Positions 51,268 to 60,505 of a stretch of DNA of 64,000 nt are shown here, one piece after another. The stretch is from positions 186,001-250,000 of the forward strand of contig NZ_ANAH02000017.1 in the NCBI RefSeq assembly GCF_000335475.2. The letters run 5' to 3'. Source of the DNA: Cystobacter fuscus DSM 2262. Lineage in GTDB: Bacteria > Myxococcota > Myxococcia > Myxococcales > Myxococcaceae. How positions within the stretch are numbered: the stretch's first letter is position 1; each line of letters starts with the position of its first letter. The position numbers and the translations under genes were made by a program. Below the pieces are notes generated by a model. That model was not told the origin of the DNA and did no database searches. It saw only the letters and a list, made by a program, of their open reading frames with translations.

Positions 51268-51303
51268 TGTTTTGCATAACCCAACCCGAAGAGGAACGAT
51301 CCC

Positions 51304-51963
51304 ATGACGCCCAAAGCCTCCCCCACGCCCGGAAAGGGCCTCCTGTCGCCCACCGACCATGCCCTGATCCTGATCGATCACCAGTCGCAGATGACCTTCG
51401 CGACGCATTCGATCGACATCGCGCAACTGCGCAACAACACCGCGCTCATCTCCAAGGCCGCCGCTGGCTTCCGCGTCCCGACCTTGCTGACGACGGTCGC
51501 GGAGAAGAGCTTCTCGGGGCCGTTGTTCCCGGAGATCACCGAGGCGTTTCCTGGCGCGAAGGTCTACGACCGCACCTCCATGAATGCCTGGGAAGATCGG
51601 CAGGTGATCGCCCAGATCAACGCGTTCGAGAAGGAGCGGCTGGTGTTCGCGGGACTGTGGACGGGCGTGTGTATCGTGGGTCCCGTTGTGTCGGCGGTCG
51701 ACCAGGGCTTCAAGACGTTCGTCATCACCGATGCCTGCGGTGATGTGTCCGACGAGGCGCACGAGCGTGCGGTGCAGCGGATGATCCAGGCCGGTGCGGT
51801 TCCGATGACCAGCTTGCAGTACCTGCTCGAGCTGCAGCGCGACTGGGCGCGGGAGGCCACGTATGGCCTGACCACCGGCATCGCCAAGACCCACGGTGGC
51901 GGTTACGGAATCGGCTTGCAGTACGCCAAGACGATGTTCGGCGCATCCGAAGGCGGTCACTGA
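51304..51963 (+). CDS. Isochorismatase-like cysteine hydrolase, YcaC type (219 aa)
   Basis: Hydrolase of the isochorismatase/nicotinamidase superfamily. The triad is readable: Asp in ALILIDHQSQMTFAT, Lys in TTVAEKSFSGPLFP and Cys in VFAGLWTGVCIVGPVV, with the cis-peptide region just before it. Overall layout is that of YcaC-like enzymes of unknown substrate. First gene of a five-gene operon with an amidohydrolase, an MFS exporter and two XapX proteins. GAGGAACG precedes the ATG. The promoter carries the shared double CTTTCGGGTG element. Confidence 0.88.
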   Translation: MTPKASPTPGKGLLSPTDHALILIDHQSQMTFATHSIDIAQLRNNTALISKAAAGFRVPTLLTTVAEKSFSGPLFPEITEAFPGAKVYDRTSMNAWEDRQVIAQINAFEKERLVFAGLWTGVCIVGPVVSAVDQGFKTFVITDACGDVSDEAHERAVQRMIQAGAVPMTSLQYLLELQRDWAREATYGLTTGIAKTHGGGYGIGLQYAKTMFGASEGGH

Positions 51964-52042
51964 TGGCCGTGCGGCCATCGGATGTCGTAGGCGATAATGG
52001 TTGTCTCCGGCTCGAGTCGCCGGAATGGAAAGGATTGTACCG

Positions 52043-53908
52043 ATGGCCGACATGATCGTCAGAAACGCTCGTATTACCACCCTGGACCGGGATAACCCGT
52101 CGGCGACGGCGTTGGCCGTCGCCGACGGCAACCTGCTGGCAATCGGCGACGAGGCCACGGTGATGGCGCATGCCACCGCCAGGACCCGGATCATCGATGC
52201 CGGGGGTCGGCGCCTCATTCCCGGCCTCAATGACAGCCACCTCCATCTGATCCGCGGTGGCCTGAACTACAACATGGAGCTGCGCTGGGACGGCGTGCGC
52301 ACGCTGGCCGACGCGATGGCGATGCTCAAGGAGCAGGTGGCACGGACACCGGCACCGCAGTGGGTGAGGGTGGTGGGCGGCTTCAGCGAGCATCAGTTCG
52401 CCGAGAAGCGGCTGCCGACGCTGCAGGAGCTCAACGAGGCCGCGCCGGAGACCCCGGTCTTCATCCTGCATCTGTACGACCGAGCACTCCTCAACCGCGC
52501 CGCATTGCGCGCGGTCGGCTACACCAAGGACAGTGCGGATCCTCTCGGTGGACGGCTCGAGCGAGACCATGCCGGCAATCCCACGGGCCTGCTGCTGGCC
52601 AAGCCCAATGCGCTGATCCTGTACGCGACGTTGGCGATGGGACCGAAGCTGCCGCCGGAATTCCAGCTCAACTCCACCCGCCATTTCATGCGCGAGCTGA
52701 ACCGGCTGGGCATCACCTCGGTGATCGATGCCGGCGGAGGCTTCCAGAACTACCCGGACGACTACGAAATCATCCAGAAGCTGCATGCCGATGGCGAGCT
52801 GACGGTGCGCATCGCCTACAACCTGTTCACCCAGAAGAAGGGGGGCGAGCTCGCGGACTTCGACAAGTGGTCGCGGATGCTGACGCCGTACCAGGGCGAC
52901 GGCATGCTGCGCCACAACGGCGCGGGCGAGATGCTGGTCTTCTCGGCGGCGGACTTCGAGGATTTTCGTGAACCGCGCCCGGAGCTTCCGCAGGGCATGG
53001 AGGGCGAGCTCGAAGACGTGGTTCGCCTGCTGGCGCAGCGCCGCTGGCCGTTCCGCATCCATGCCACCTACGACGAGAGCATCGGTCGCGTGCTCGATGT
53101 CTATGAGAAGGTGAACCGCGAGGTGCCCTTCGACGGACTGCACTGGTTCATCGACCACGCCGAGACCATCTCCGACCGCAATATCGAGCGCGTGCGCGCC
53201 CTGCGGGGCGGTATCGCCATCCAGCATCGCATGGCGTACCAGGGCGAGTACTTCGCGGAGCGCTACGGCAGCGCGGCGACCCGGAACACTCCGCCGGTGC
53301 GCAAGATGCTGGAGGCGGGCGTGCCGGTTGGCGCCGGCACCGATGCCACGCGCGTGGCCAGCTACAACCCGTGGGTGGCGTTGTACTGGCTGGTCACCGG
53401 CCGCACCGTGGGCGGTCTGTCGATGTATGGCGACGACAACCTGCTGGAGCGAGAAGAAGCCCTGCGCCTGTATACGCACGGCAGCGCGTGGCTCTCCCAT
53501 GAGCAGGATCGCAAGGGCCTGCTGAAGGTTGGCCAATATGCCGATTTCGCACTGCTATCCTCGGACTTCCTTCATGTGCCGGAAGAAGCCATCAAGGACA
53601 TCACCAGCGTGTTGACCGTGGTGGGTGGCAAGGTGGTTCACGGCGGTGGTGACTTCGGCCCGCTCGCCCCCTCGCTGCCCAAGCCCATGCCGGACTGGTC
53701 GCCGGTGAGCCGGTTTGGTGGCTACCAGGGCGGCACCCAGGCGCAGGCCCTTTCCATGTTCGCTCGAGCGCAACGGCATTCGCACTCACACGGAACGTCG
53801 TGTGCCGTGCATGGTCATGGCAAGGATCATGCCGCACACCACCCGACGCCGGGCGGCGGGCTGCGCGACTTCTGGGGTGCACTGGGGTGCTTGTGCTATG
53901 CCTTCTGA
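52043..53908 (+). CDS. YtcJ-like metal-dependent amidohydrolase (621 aa)
   Basis: Amidohydro_3 family. The N-terminal beta sandwich MIVRNARITTLDRDNPSATA leads to the metal motif GLNDSHLHLIRGG (HxH). Later ligands are in PFRIHATYDESIG, LHWFIDHAETIS and PVGAGTDATRVASYN (Asp). The C-terminus completes the sandwich (LKVGQYADFALLSSDFLHVP) and adds a His/Gly-rich tail (HSHSHGTSCAVHGHGKDHA) that may bind metal. GAAAGGA lies eight bases before ATG 52043; an ATG at 52025 is in frame but overlaps that SD. It follows the hydrolase by 79 bp. With the first gene it suggests breakdown of an amide or cyclic compound. Confidence 0.88.
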   Translation: MADMIVRNARITTLDRDNPSATALAVADGNLLAIGDEATVMAHATARTRIIDAGGRRLIPGLNDSHLHLIRGGLNYNMELRWDGVRTLADAMAMLKEQVARTPAPQWVRVVGGFSEHQFAEKRLPTLQELNEAAPETPVFILHLYDRALLNRAALRAVGYTKDSADPLGGRLERDHAGNPTGLLLAKPNALILYATLAMGPKLPPEFQLNSTRHFMRELNRLGITSVIDAGGGFQNYPDDYEIIQKLHADGELTVRIAYNLFTQKKGGELADFDKWSRMLTPYQGDGMLRHNGAGEMLVFSAADFEDFREPRPELPQGMEGELEDVVRLLAQRRWPFRIHATYDESIGRVLDVYEKVNREVPFDGLHWFIDHAETISDRNIERVRALRGGIAIQHRMAYQGEYFAERYGSAATRNTPPVRKMLEAGVPVGAGTDATRVASYNPWVALYWLVTGRTVGGLSMYGDDNLLEREEALRLYTHGSAWLSHEQDRKGLLKVGQYADFALLSSDFLHVPEEAIKDITSVLTVVGGKVVHGGGDFGPLAPSLPKPMPDWSPVSRFGGYQGGTQAQALSMFARAQRHSHSHGTSCAVHGHGKDHAAHHPTPGGGLRDFWGALGCLCYAF

Positions 53909-55523
53909 TGCTCCGGCGATTGGTGCATGGGCACCACTTCGCCATCCGAGCTTCCGTGCGCTCTGGCTGGCGGTTCTGACCAGCAACATCGGAACCTGGG
54001 TCCAGGATGTCGCCGCCTCCTGGTTCATGTCGGAGCAGACGGGCTCACCGCTCATGGTCGCGGCAGTGCAGTCCGCGACGACGTTGCCGGTCGTGGCGTT
54101 CGCGCTCGTTGCCGGCACGCTGGCGGACATCGTTGACCGTCGGCGCTACCTGCTCGGGGTGCAACTGTGGATGCTCCTCGTGGTCACCCTGGTCGCCCTG
54201 CAGGCACATGCCGGCCGGCTCGGTGCATGGTCCCTGCTGTGTCTGACATTCGCGCTCGGCACGGGCGCGGCGATGGCGATGCCAGCACAGGCCGCGACCA
54301 CCGCCGACCTGGTCCCGCGCACGGTGCTGGCACCGGCAGTGGCATTGAGCTCCATCGGTATGAATATCGCGCGCTCCATCGGCCCCGCCCTGGGCGGGCT
54401 GGTCGTGGCGCGATTCGGCGCGGCCTGGGCATTCTCACTGAATGCGCTGTCGTTCCTGGGCGTGGTGTTCGTCCTGTGGCGGTGGAAGCCGGCGCAGTCC
54501 GTCTCGACCCTGCCCACCGAGTCTTTCGGTGGCGCACTGCGCGCGGGGTTGCGCTATGCGGTGCAAGCCGGCGAGTTCCGGTCGGTGCTGGTCAAGTCGG
54601 CCTGCTTCTTCGTGTTCGCCAGTGCCCTCCCCGCGCAGCTGGCGATCGTGGTTCGACAGCAGCTCTCCGCCGGGGCGGGCACCTATGGAATGTTGCTGGG
54701 GTTCATCGGTGCGGGTGCCATCGGTGGTGCCATCGCCTTGCCGAAGCTCCGCGAACGGTTCAATGCCGACTGGCTGGTGCCAGCCGCGACCCTGATCTAC
54801 GCCCTCACCATGCTGGCCCTGGCGGGCATCCGAGATCTGCGGCTGCTCTGCGTGGCGATGCTGGCCAACGGCGTGTCGTGGATCACCGTGCTGTCCTCGC
54901 TGCAGACAGCCGCGCATGTCTCGGTACCCGCCTGGGTTCGCGCCCGGGCGCTGTCGCTCTACATCATGGTCTTCTCGGCGGGCATGGCGGGGGGCAGCCT
55001 GATCTGGGGGACGCTCGCGCAACACGCCGGCACCGGGTTCGCGCTGACGGTGGCGGCGGTATTGGCGGTACTCGCGGGTGTCTTCTCGCTGCGCTTCCGT
55101 CTGAGCGTGGCCATGGCACGGGATACCACCCCGTCCGCGCATTGGCCGCGGCCGGCCGTGGCCGCGAAGATCGACCCTGCCCGAGGTCCGGTGCTCGTGA
55201 CGGTGGAATACGTCATCGAGTCGGCGAATCGCGAGGAGTTCCTGCATCACATCCACCTGCTCGGAGGCACTCGTCGGCGCGATGGTGCCGTGCAGTGGGG
55301 GGTGATGGAGGACGCGGCGCGGCCGGGTCGCTTTCTCGAATATTTCATCGTCGATTCCTGGCTGGAACACCTCCGCCAGCATGAGCGTGTCACCCACGAG
55401 GAGCAGCGCTTGCAGGACAGGCTTCGCGCCCTGCATCTCGACGCGCAGCCGCCATCCGTGCGCCACTTCGTCGGCGCCACGCCATCAAGCTCTCACTTCG
55501 TCGCGCTGGAGAACGTCCCTTGA
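53898..55523 (+). CDS. MFS exporter of the enterobactin-exporter-like (MFS_3) family with C-terminal monooxygenase-like domain
   Basis: About twelve transmembrane helices (for example FRALWLAVLTSNIGTWVQDV, ALVAGTLADIVDRRRYLLGV with the MFS loop 2-3 motif, SIGMNIARSIGPALGGLVV). From ~residue 430 a soluble domain reads VTVEYVIESANREEFLHHIH, VQWGVMEDAARPGRFLEYFI, the antibiotic-biosynthesis-monooxygenase-like tail usual in MFS_3 proteins. 541 residues. The start ATG overlaps the amidohydrolase stop by 11 bases, so the genes are coupled. It probably exports the substrate or product of the two hydrolases. Confidence 0.9.
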   Translation: MPSDAPAIGAWAPLRHPSFRALWLAVLTSNIGTWVQDVAASWFMSEQTGSPLMVAAVQSATTLPVVAFALVAGTLADIVDRRRYLLGVQLWMLLVVTLVALQAHAGRLGAWSLLCLTFALGTGAAMAMPAQAATTADLVPRTVLAPAVALSSIGMNIARSIGPALGGLVVARFGAAWAFSLNALSFLGVVFVLWRWKPAQSVSTLPTESFGGALRAGLRYAVQAGEFRSVLVKSACFFVFASALPAQLAIVVRQQLSAGAGTYGMLLGFIGAGAIGGAIALPKLRERFNADWLVPAATLIYALTMLALAGIRDLRLLCVAMLANGVSWITVLSSLQTAAHVSVPAWVRARALSLYIMVFSAGMAGGSLIWGTLAQHAGTGFALTVAAVLAVLAGVFSLRFRLSVAMARDTTPSAHWPRPAVAAKIDPARGPVLVTVEYVIESANREEFLHHIHLLGGTRRRDGAVQWGVMEDAARPGRFLEYFIVDSWLEHLRQHERVTHEEQRLQDRLRALHLDAQPPSVRHFVGATPSSSHFVALENVP

Positions 55524-55747
55524 GCTGGAAATTCTGTGTTGGCCTGCTGCTCGGCCTCGCCATCGGCTTGGGTTGCCGCTGGCTGGGTATTCCGGTGCCC
55601 GCGCCGCCCATGCTGGTTGGCGCTTCACTCGTTGTCGCCATGACGAGCGGTTACCTGCTGGCCGACAATTTCATCGCGGCGCACCCCGCGCAACATCGCC
55701 ACGACTGCGGCGGGCCCAGCGGTGATACCAAGGAGACGCGGACATGA
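55520..55747 (+). CDS. XapX-domain small membrane protein (75 aa)
   Basis: Two short hydrophobic helices with the XapX signature: FCVGLLLGLAIGLGCRWLGI, then PVPAPPMLVGASLVVAMTSG, and a hydrophilic His/Asp tail (AAHPAQHRHDCGG). The start is the TTG at 55520, which overlaps the MFS stop by four bases (TTGA). XapX proteins are small and of unknown function, first noted beside xanthosine/purine genes. Confidence 0.78.
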   Translation: MSWKFCVGLLLGLAIGLGCRWLGIPVPAPPMLVGASLVVAMTSGYLLADNFIAAHPAQHRHDCGGPSGDTKETRT

Positions 55748-55902
55748 TGCAGCTCATGGTCGGTCCTGTCCTGGCGTTGGCCATCGGCGCCGGCTGCCGC
55801 CTGCTCGACATTCCCTTGCCCGCCCCGCCGAAACTGCAAGGCGCGCTGCTGGTGCTGGCCATGACCGTTGGCTACCTGCTCGGCGATCATCTCCTGAGCT
55901 GA
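55744..55902 (+). CDS. Second XapX-domain small membrane protein (52 aa)
   Basis: Starts at ATG 55744 (ATGA overlap with the previous stop). The protein is almost only the XapX domain: VGPVLALAIGAGCRLLDIPL, PAPPKLQGALLVLAMTVGYL, LGDHLLS. It resembles the 75-residue neighbour in position and sequence (LAIG.GCR.L.IP.PAPP), so the pair arose by tandem duplication. Last gene of the operon; the next gene is convergent. Confidence 0.78.
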   Translation: MMQLMVGPVLALAIGAGCRLLDIPLPAPPKLQGALLVLAMTVGYLLGDHLLS

Positions 55903-56059
55903 GATGACACGCATTGGCGGGAAGAGCGAGGAACGCAGGTTGACACTCACCCTCCGTTCCTCTTGCTCTCGCGTGGATCCGCGTTGCATGGGGGATGGTG
56001 CATCGTCGCGTGCCTGGGCTCGGCGCTCGGGCGAGCGAGGAACTCCGTGACGGCATTTC

Positions 56060-58312
56060 TCAAGTCGTCTGTTTGGCGGGGAGATAGGGAAGCTCGAGGG
56101 TGAACGTAGCACCGTGACCGAGCCCGTCACTGTAGGCGGTCAAGGCGCCGCCCAGCTCCTCCTGGGCCGCGATGGCGCTGGAGTGCAGGCCGAAGCCGTG
56201 ACCCTCCTCGCGCGTGGTGAAGCCGTACTGGAAGATGCGGGTGAGCATCTCCGGCGCGATGCCCACGCCGTTGTCCTGGATGGAGATGCGCACCCGGTCG
56301 GCGGCCGACTGCTCCAGCTTCACCGTCAACAGCCGCTCGCTCGGTGGCACCCCGTCCATGGCGTACTTGGCGTTGCTGACCAGGTTGACCAGGATCATCA
56401 ACGTCTTGTGCTTGTCAGTCATCACGGGAGGGAGGGGCGTGATGTGGCGCTGCACCTTCACCTGGTGGCGCACGATCCCGGCGGAGTTGATGCGCAAGGC
56501 ATCCTCCAGCAAATCCGCCAGGGAGACCCGGTCATGCATGCGCGGAGTCCGGGCGTAGTCCTGTTGCACCTTGACGATGTCGCCGATGTGCTCGGTATAG
56601 CGGCCCACGTCATCCAACAGCGACACGATTTCCTGACGGTCCTCGAGCAGATTCTGCCCCAGCTTGTCCAGGAAGGGCATGAGGTTGCGCCCGCGCCCAT
56701 CCTGGGTGAGGAAGGTGGAGAGATCGGCCTGTCGCTCCTGGAGCATGTGAGCCACCCGGACCACGTGCTCCAGCCGCATCTCGTGCACCCGCTCCTTGGC
56801 GACCTGGGAGGCGGTATAGACGCTGTTGAGGACATTGCCCACGTTGTGCAGCACGTTGGTGGCGATCTCCGCCATGCCCGCGCGCCGGGCCGTCTGCACC
56901 AGTTGCAGGTGGACATCCTTGAGCTCATGGGTGCGCTCCTCCACCCGCTGCTCCAGTCCCTCGTTGGCCTGGCGCAGTGCCTCCTCGCGCCGTTTCACCT
57001 CGTCGGCCATGAGCTGGAAGGCCTGGGCGAGCTGCCCCAGCTCGTCGCGGCGTGCGGTGTCCAGCGCCACCTGGAAATCTCCGGCCGCCACCTTGTCGGT
57101 CGCCTGGGTGAAGGCGTGCAGGGGGCGGGTGATCTGCTGCTGGAGCACCTGGTACATGATGGCCAGCTCCAGCAGCAGCGACAGGATACCGATGAGCAGG
57201 ACGTAGCGAGCCGCGAGCATGGCGGGCTGGGACACCACGTGCTCGGGCAGCACCGTGGCCAGATGCCACCCGGGGCCGCGCAGTTGCGTCACGGCGACAT
57301 ACTCGCCGTACTCCGGCAGCTCCAGCAAGGCTCGAGCGGGCTCGAGGCCCTTCACCCGCTCGAAGATGGCGCGCAGGTGGGCCGCGTTCTCCGCGGAGCC
57401 GAGCAGTCTGGCCGCGGCTTCGGGCTGTTCGGCATTGCTCAGGATGTTGTAGGCGCGGGTGGTGCCCTCCAGCTTCAGCTCGGGATGGGCGATGAGCTGC
57501 CCATCATCGCGGAAGAGCAGGTTGTAGGCACCGGGCAGATGATCATTGATGGTGCGGGCCATCAACTCGTCGAGCAGGACATCGTGGCCGATGGAAGCGA
57601 CGTGGCGGCCGTCCAGGTCCACCGGTGTGTTGACCGAGGTCATCCAGGTGTTGGAGACGTTATCCTTGTACGTGCCCGTCCAGGCGGTCCGCCGCTGGGG
57701 GTTGTTCTCGGGCTTGCCGAGGGGGAAGTCCTCGTAGGAATCGAGCGAGAAATCAGGCGGGAGATCCTGGGTCCAGGTGGGGAACGTCGGCAGGAAGCCC
57801 ACGATCGCGCCCTCCGGGAAGGTCACGTAGGTCGTCGTGAAGCGCATCTGGACGACGGGGCCGTACCAGTTGAGCATGTCGTACGCGGCCATCACCCGGG
57901 CGCGAAACCCGGCGTCGAGGACCACGTGTGAGGGAATGAAGACTTGCGCCATCCTCGTGCCATCGAGGAGTTCGGGCCGGTTGCGGACCGTGCCATCGGG
58001 TCGCCGCACGAAAAGGCTGTCGAAGCGGACGCGCACCTCCTCTTCATGTTGCTGGAGGGACCGGATCCTCTCCGTCAGGGTTTTCCTGAAGAGGGCGTGG
58101 TTGTCCTCCGCCAAGAGGAAGATGGCCTGCTCGCGCTCGCTGCGCTCCGAGACATGCTGCTGCAACCGATCGAGGGCCTCGGTGCGGAGCGTGTGCAGGA
58201 TGTGGAGGTAGCTGAAGAGCGTGGAGAGGGCGATGATGACCGCGATGCGCGCGCCCATCTTGAGGAGCGTCGAACGAGCCAGAGTGGGATGGAGGCTGGA
58301 AAATGGATGCAT
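56060..58312 (-). CDS. Cache-domain sensor histidine kinase (750 aa)
   Basis: One N-terminal helix (GARIAVIIALSTLFSYLHIL), a large periplasmic double-Cache sensor (~60-380; GDVLLDELMARTINDHLP-type region as HDVLLDELMARTINDHLPGA), and a second helix (YVLLIGILSLLLELAIMYQV). HAMP (RPLHAFTQATDKVAAGDFQV) and a coiled coil ending ERTHELKDVHLQL follow. The phosphoacceptor is in MAEIATNVLHNVGNVLNSVY, the HK subgroup with 'NVLHNVGN' rather than 'SHELRTP'. The ATPase domain has NLVSNAKYAMDG, DNGVGIAPEMLTRIFQYGFT and GHGFGLHSSA. No adjacent response regulator. ATG 58310-58312 has no clear SD. Confidence 0.87.
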   Translation of the reverse strand: MHPFSSLHPTLARSTLLKMGARIAVIIALSTLFSYLHILHTLRTEALDRLQQHVSERSEREQAIFLLAEDNHALFRKTLTERIRSLQQHEEEVRVRFDSLFVRRPDGTVRNRPELLDGTRMAQVFIPSHVVLDAGFRARVMAAYDMLNWYGPVVQMRFTTTYVTFPEGAIVGFLPTFPTWTQDLPPDFSLDSYEDFPLGKPENNPQRRTAWTGTYKDNVSNTWMTSVNTPVDLDGRHVASIGHDVLLDELMARTINDHLPGAYNLLFRDDGQLIAHPELKLEGTTRAYNILSNAEQPEAAARLLGSAENAAHLRAIFERVKGLEPARALLELPEYGEYVAVTQLRGPGWHLATVLPEHVVSQPAMLAARYVLLIGILSLLLELAIMYQVLQQQITRPLHAFTQATDKVAAGDFQVALDTARRDELGQLAQAFQLMADEVKRREEALRQANEGLEQRVEERTHELKDVHLQLVQTARRAGMAEIATNVLHNVGNVLNSVYTASQVAKERVHEMRLEHVVRVAHMLQERQADLSTFLTQDGRGRNLMPFLDKLGQNLLEDRQEIVSLLDDVGRYTEHIGDIVKVQQDYARTPRMHDRVSLADLLEDALRINSAGIVRHQVKVQRHITPLPPVMTDKHKTLMILVNLVSNAKYAMDGVPPSERLLTVKLEQSAADRVRISIQDNGVGIAPEMLTRIFQYGFTTREEGHGFGLHSSAIAAQEELGGALTAYSDGLGHGATFTLELPYLPAKQTT

Positions 58313-58549
58313 GGGGGCTGGCTGTTCGGGCTTCACGGGCCGTGGACAGCCAGTGGGGACACAAGACAAGCCACTGAAATTCCTAGAGAAAGCACGCGGG
58401 TGATCGCCTGCCTGAATGTCGACTCTGGATCGCGGAGGTTTCCCATCCTGGCGACCTCCCGGCTTGGAGGTGCGGACGGGTCGGCGAGGGCTCGGTCCCA
58501 CAGAGAGCCTGCCCGATTCAGTCCCATACTCTGCTACGACGCCGCCACC

Positions 58550-58945
58550 ATGATCGACCACCTGAGCTTCTACACGACGGACTACCCCACATCGAAGGCG
58601 TTCTACGAGGCCGTGCTCGCGTCCCTGGGCCATGGCCTCGTGCAGGAGATGACCGCGACGTGGGACCCGGAGTTCCCCACCCGGCGGATGTGCTCCTTCG
58701 GCCCCCCCGGAAAGAGCATCCTGTGGCTCATCGAGGTGAAGACGCCCGCCTCGCCCCGCCATGTGGCCTTCACCGCCAGGAACCGGGCGGCGGTGGACGC
58801 GTTCCATCAGACGGCGCTGAAGAGCGGTGCGAAGGACAACGGTGCGCCCGGTGAGCGGCCGCACTACCATCCTCACTACTACGGCGCGTTCGTATTGGAC
58901 CCGGACGGCAACAACATCGAGGCGGTGTCCCACGGCAACCCTTGA
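58550..58945 (+). CDS. Small VOC/glyoxalase-family protein (131 aa)
   Basis: Single-unit VOC fold: MIDHLSFYTTDYPTSKAFYE with the first His, then RMCSFGPPGKSILWLIEV with the Glu, RHVAFTARNRAAVDAFHQ with a second His, and YYGAFVLDPDGNNIEAVSHG with the final Glu. This is the pattern of many small glyoxalase or bleomycin-resistance-like proteins. It starts 237 bp from the divergent kinase gene; no good SD. It is distinct from the 187-residue VOC protein at 15252 and much closer to housekeeping-type members. Confidence 0.85.
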   Translation: MIDHLSFYTTDYPTSKAFYEAVLASLGHGLVQEMTATWDPEFPTRRMCSFGPPGKSILWLIEVKTPASPRHVAFTARNRAAVDAFHQTALKSGAKDNGAPGERPHYHPHYYGAFVLDPDGNNIEAVSHGNP

Positions 58946-59054
58946 GCAGGGGCTTCACCCTCCTGAGCGGAAGGGGTGACTCCGACTCCAGCGGGCAAAG
59001 AGGCGGAGCGCGCCCGGCGGTCAGGAGGCCGGGGCGCGGAGGTGTCGAGCCGGC

Positions 59055-60305
59055 CTACTGGGCGGACGTCAGTCCCGGAGCGGTCCACATCTTCTTGAGC
59101 TGGGTGAAGGCGGAACGGTAGTAGCGCCCACTGGTCTCGGTCTCCTTGAGGGCGGTGGAGAGTCCGAACCACTCCTCGTTCATGAAGCAGTCGGGAGTGA
59201 GGTTCGCGTTGGAGAACCCCCCGGTGTCGTGGACGTCACGAGGGCCGGCTCCGTCCTTCCACCACTCGTCGTTCCACTCGAACACTACGCCGCCGAGCAG
59301 CTTGTTGGCGGTGCTCCTGGCGCTGAGGTTGGGCAGCATCGTGTTCTCCCAACGGCTCTGGTAGAACGCGGCTTGTTGCAACTGCGCTTCCTGGGTGCCG
59401 CGCCCCTCCGGGTTGGAGAAGTCACAGCCCTTGTTGTGCTGGCAGGCGTCATAGCCGAACTCCGTGAACAGGAGCGGCTTGTTGAGCGAGTAGCCCTGGA
59501 TGATGTTCTTGAAGCCCTGCTCCGTGTTGTACATGTTGATGGACCAGACATCCACGAGGGGCGCCCGGTTGAGCAGGCTGGTGTTGTGGATGTCCAACTG
59601 GGGGTTGTCCCCGAGGACCACGGTATAGGGGTGTGCCGAATCCGCCTGTTGATCGGCCTCGCGGATCGCCTCGCCGAGGAAGTCGAACATCGCCTCGGAG
59701 GTCATCTGCCCGCGGTTCCACTCGAAGTTGTTCTCGTTGCCGAACGCCCACATCAACACCATGGGGAACTCGGTGCGGTTCTTGAAGACGTTGATGATGT
59801 TGCGAAAGCGCAGCTTGTGCCGCGTGCGCGCGTCCTTGTTGAACTTCACCTGCTGTCCCACGCGGTAGTCCACGGAGGTGGGCAGGAAGTAGTTCATGAG
59901 GACGTAGATGCCCTGGCGGTCGGCCTCGTCCAGCACGGCGCGGTAGTTGGCGAGCACTGTCTGGTCGACCCGGCTCGGGTCGGACGAAGGATCGTTCTGC
60001 TCGTCCCAGTTCTGGAACAGCCGGTCATACTGCACATAGACGCGGATGAGGTTGACGCCCATCTCCTTCATCTTGGCCAGGTCGCTGAACACCACGGTCC
60101 GGTTCATGGTCCAGTCATCGGGCCAGTTGCTCGGACCTGTCCGGGGCACGGGCTGGTAGTTGACTCCCTTGGCGATGAACGGCTGGCCATTGATCAAGAG
60201 CTGCTTGCCCGAAATCGTCAGCGTCTCCGGCGCGCGTCTGGCGTGCGCCTCGGGCGCCACCCCCAACAGCGTGAGGACCGCCATCCCAACAATGAACCGG
60301 TACAT
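59055..60305 (-). CDS. Secreted clan-A glycoside hydrolase (416 aa)
   Basis: Signal peptide (YRFIVGMAVLTLLGVAPEAH). A (beta/alpha)8 fold with a first block QLLINGQPFIAKGVNYQPVP, then MKEMGVNLIRVYVQYDRLFQ. The acid/base is the Glu of LMWAFGNENNFEWNRG and the nucleophile the Glu of KPLLFTEFGYDACQ, both where clan A requires them. Resembles GH2/GH5-type beta-glycosidases acting on beta-glucans; family not certain. AAGGGG lies nine bases before ATG 60303-60305. It is divergent from the lectin/thaumatin gene (349-bp spacer rich in palindromic GGTGA/TCACC sites), so the pair may be co-regulated for fungal or algal wall attack. Confidence 0.85.
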   Translation of the reverse strand: MYRFIVGMAVLTLLGVAPEAHARRAPETLTISGKQLLINGQPFIAKGVNYQPVPRTGPSNWPDDWTMNRTVVFSDLAKMKEMGVNLIRVYVQYDRLFQNWDEQNDPSSDPSRVDQTVLANYRAVLDEADRQGIYVLMNYFLPTSVDYRVGQQVKFNKDARTRHKLRFRNIINVFKNRTEFPMVLMWAFGNENNFEWNRGQMTSEAMFDFLGEAIREADQQADSAHPYTVVLGDNPQLDIHNTSLLNRAPLVDVWSINMYNTEQGFKNIIQGYSLNKPLLFTEFGYDACQHNKGCDFSNPEGRGTQEAQLQQAAFYQSRWENTMLPNLSARSTANKLLGGVVFEWNDEWWKDGAGPRDVHDTGGFSNANLTPDCFMNEEWFGLSTALKETETSGRYYRSAFTQLKKMWTAPGLTSAQ

Positions 60306-60384
60306 GTGGAAAAACCCCTTTAAATGGTAATGCCGGGAGCCTTGCGAAGGTGGGGCCACATGGGGATGGCGCGTGAGGGCCCGC

Positions 60385-60505
60385 GGTGAGTCACCACGGC
60401 CTTGTGCATACAGTCCACGAGGAAATTTGAAGCGTGAATGAAGCGCCTGGCCACCACCCCTGGTGACTCGAGTCATCAGGGTGGTGATTCGTGTCACCAG
60501 GTGAC
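60385..60505. promoter_or_regulatory. Cluster of palindromic GGTGA/TCACC sites between divergent genes
   Basis: Four overlapping palindromes: GGTGAGTCACC (60385-60395); GGTGACTCGAGTCATC (60462-60477); GGTGATTCGTGTCACC (60483-60498), exactly 21 bp after the previous one; and GTCACCAGGTGAC (60493-60505). The two 16-bp sites on the same helical face look like tandem operators. The rest of the 60306-60654 spacer includes an AT-rich block (AACATGAAATAATTAAAA) that would suit a promoter for the lectin gene. Confidence 0.6.
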
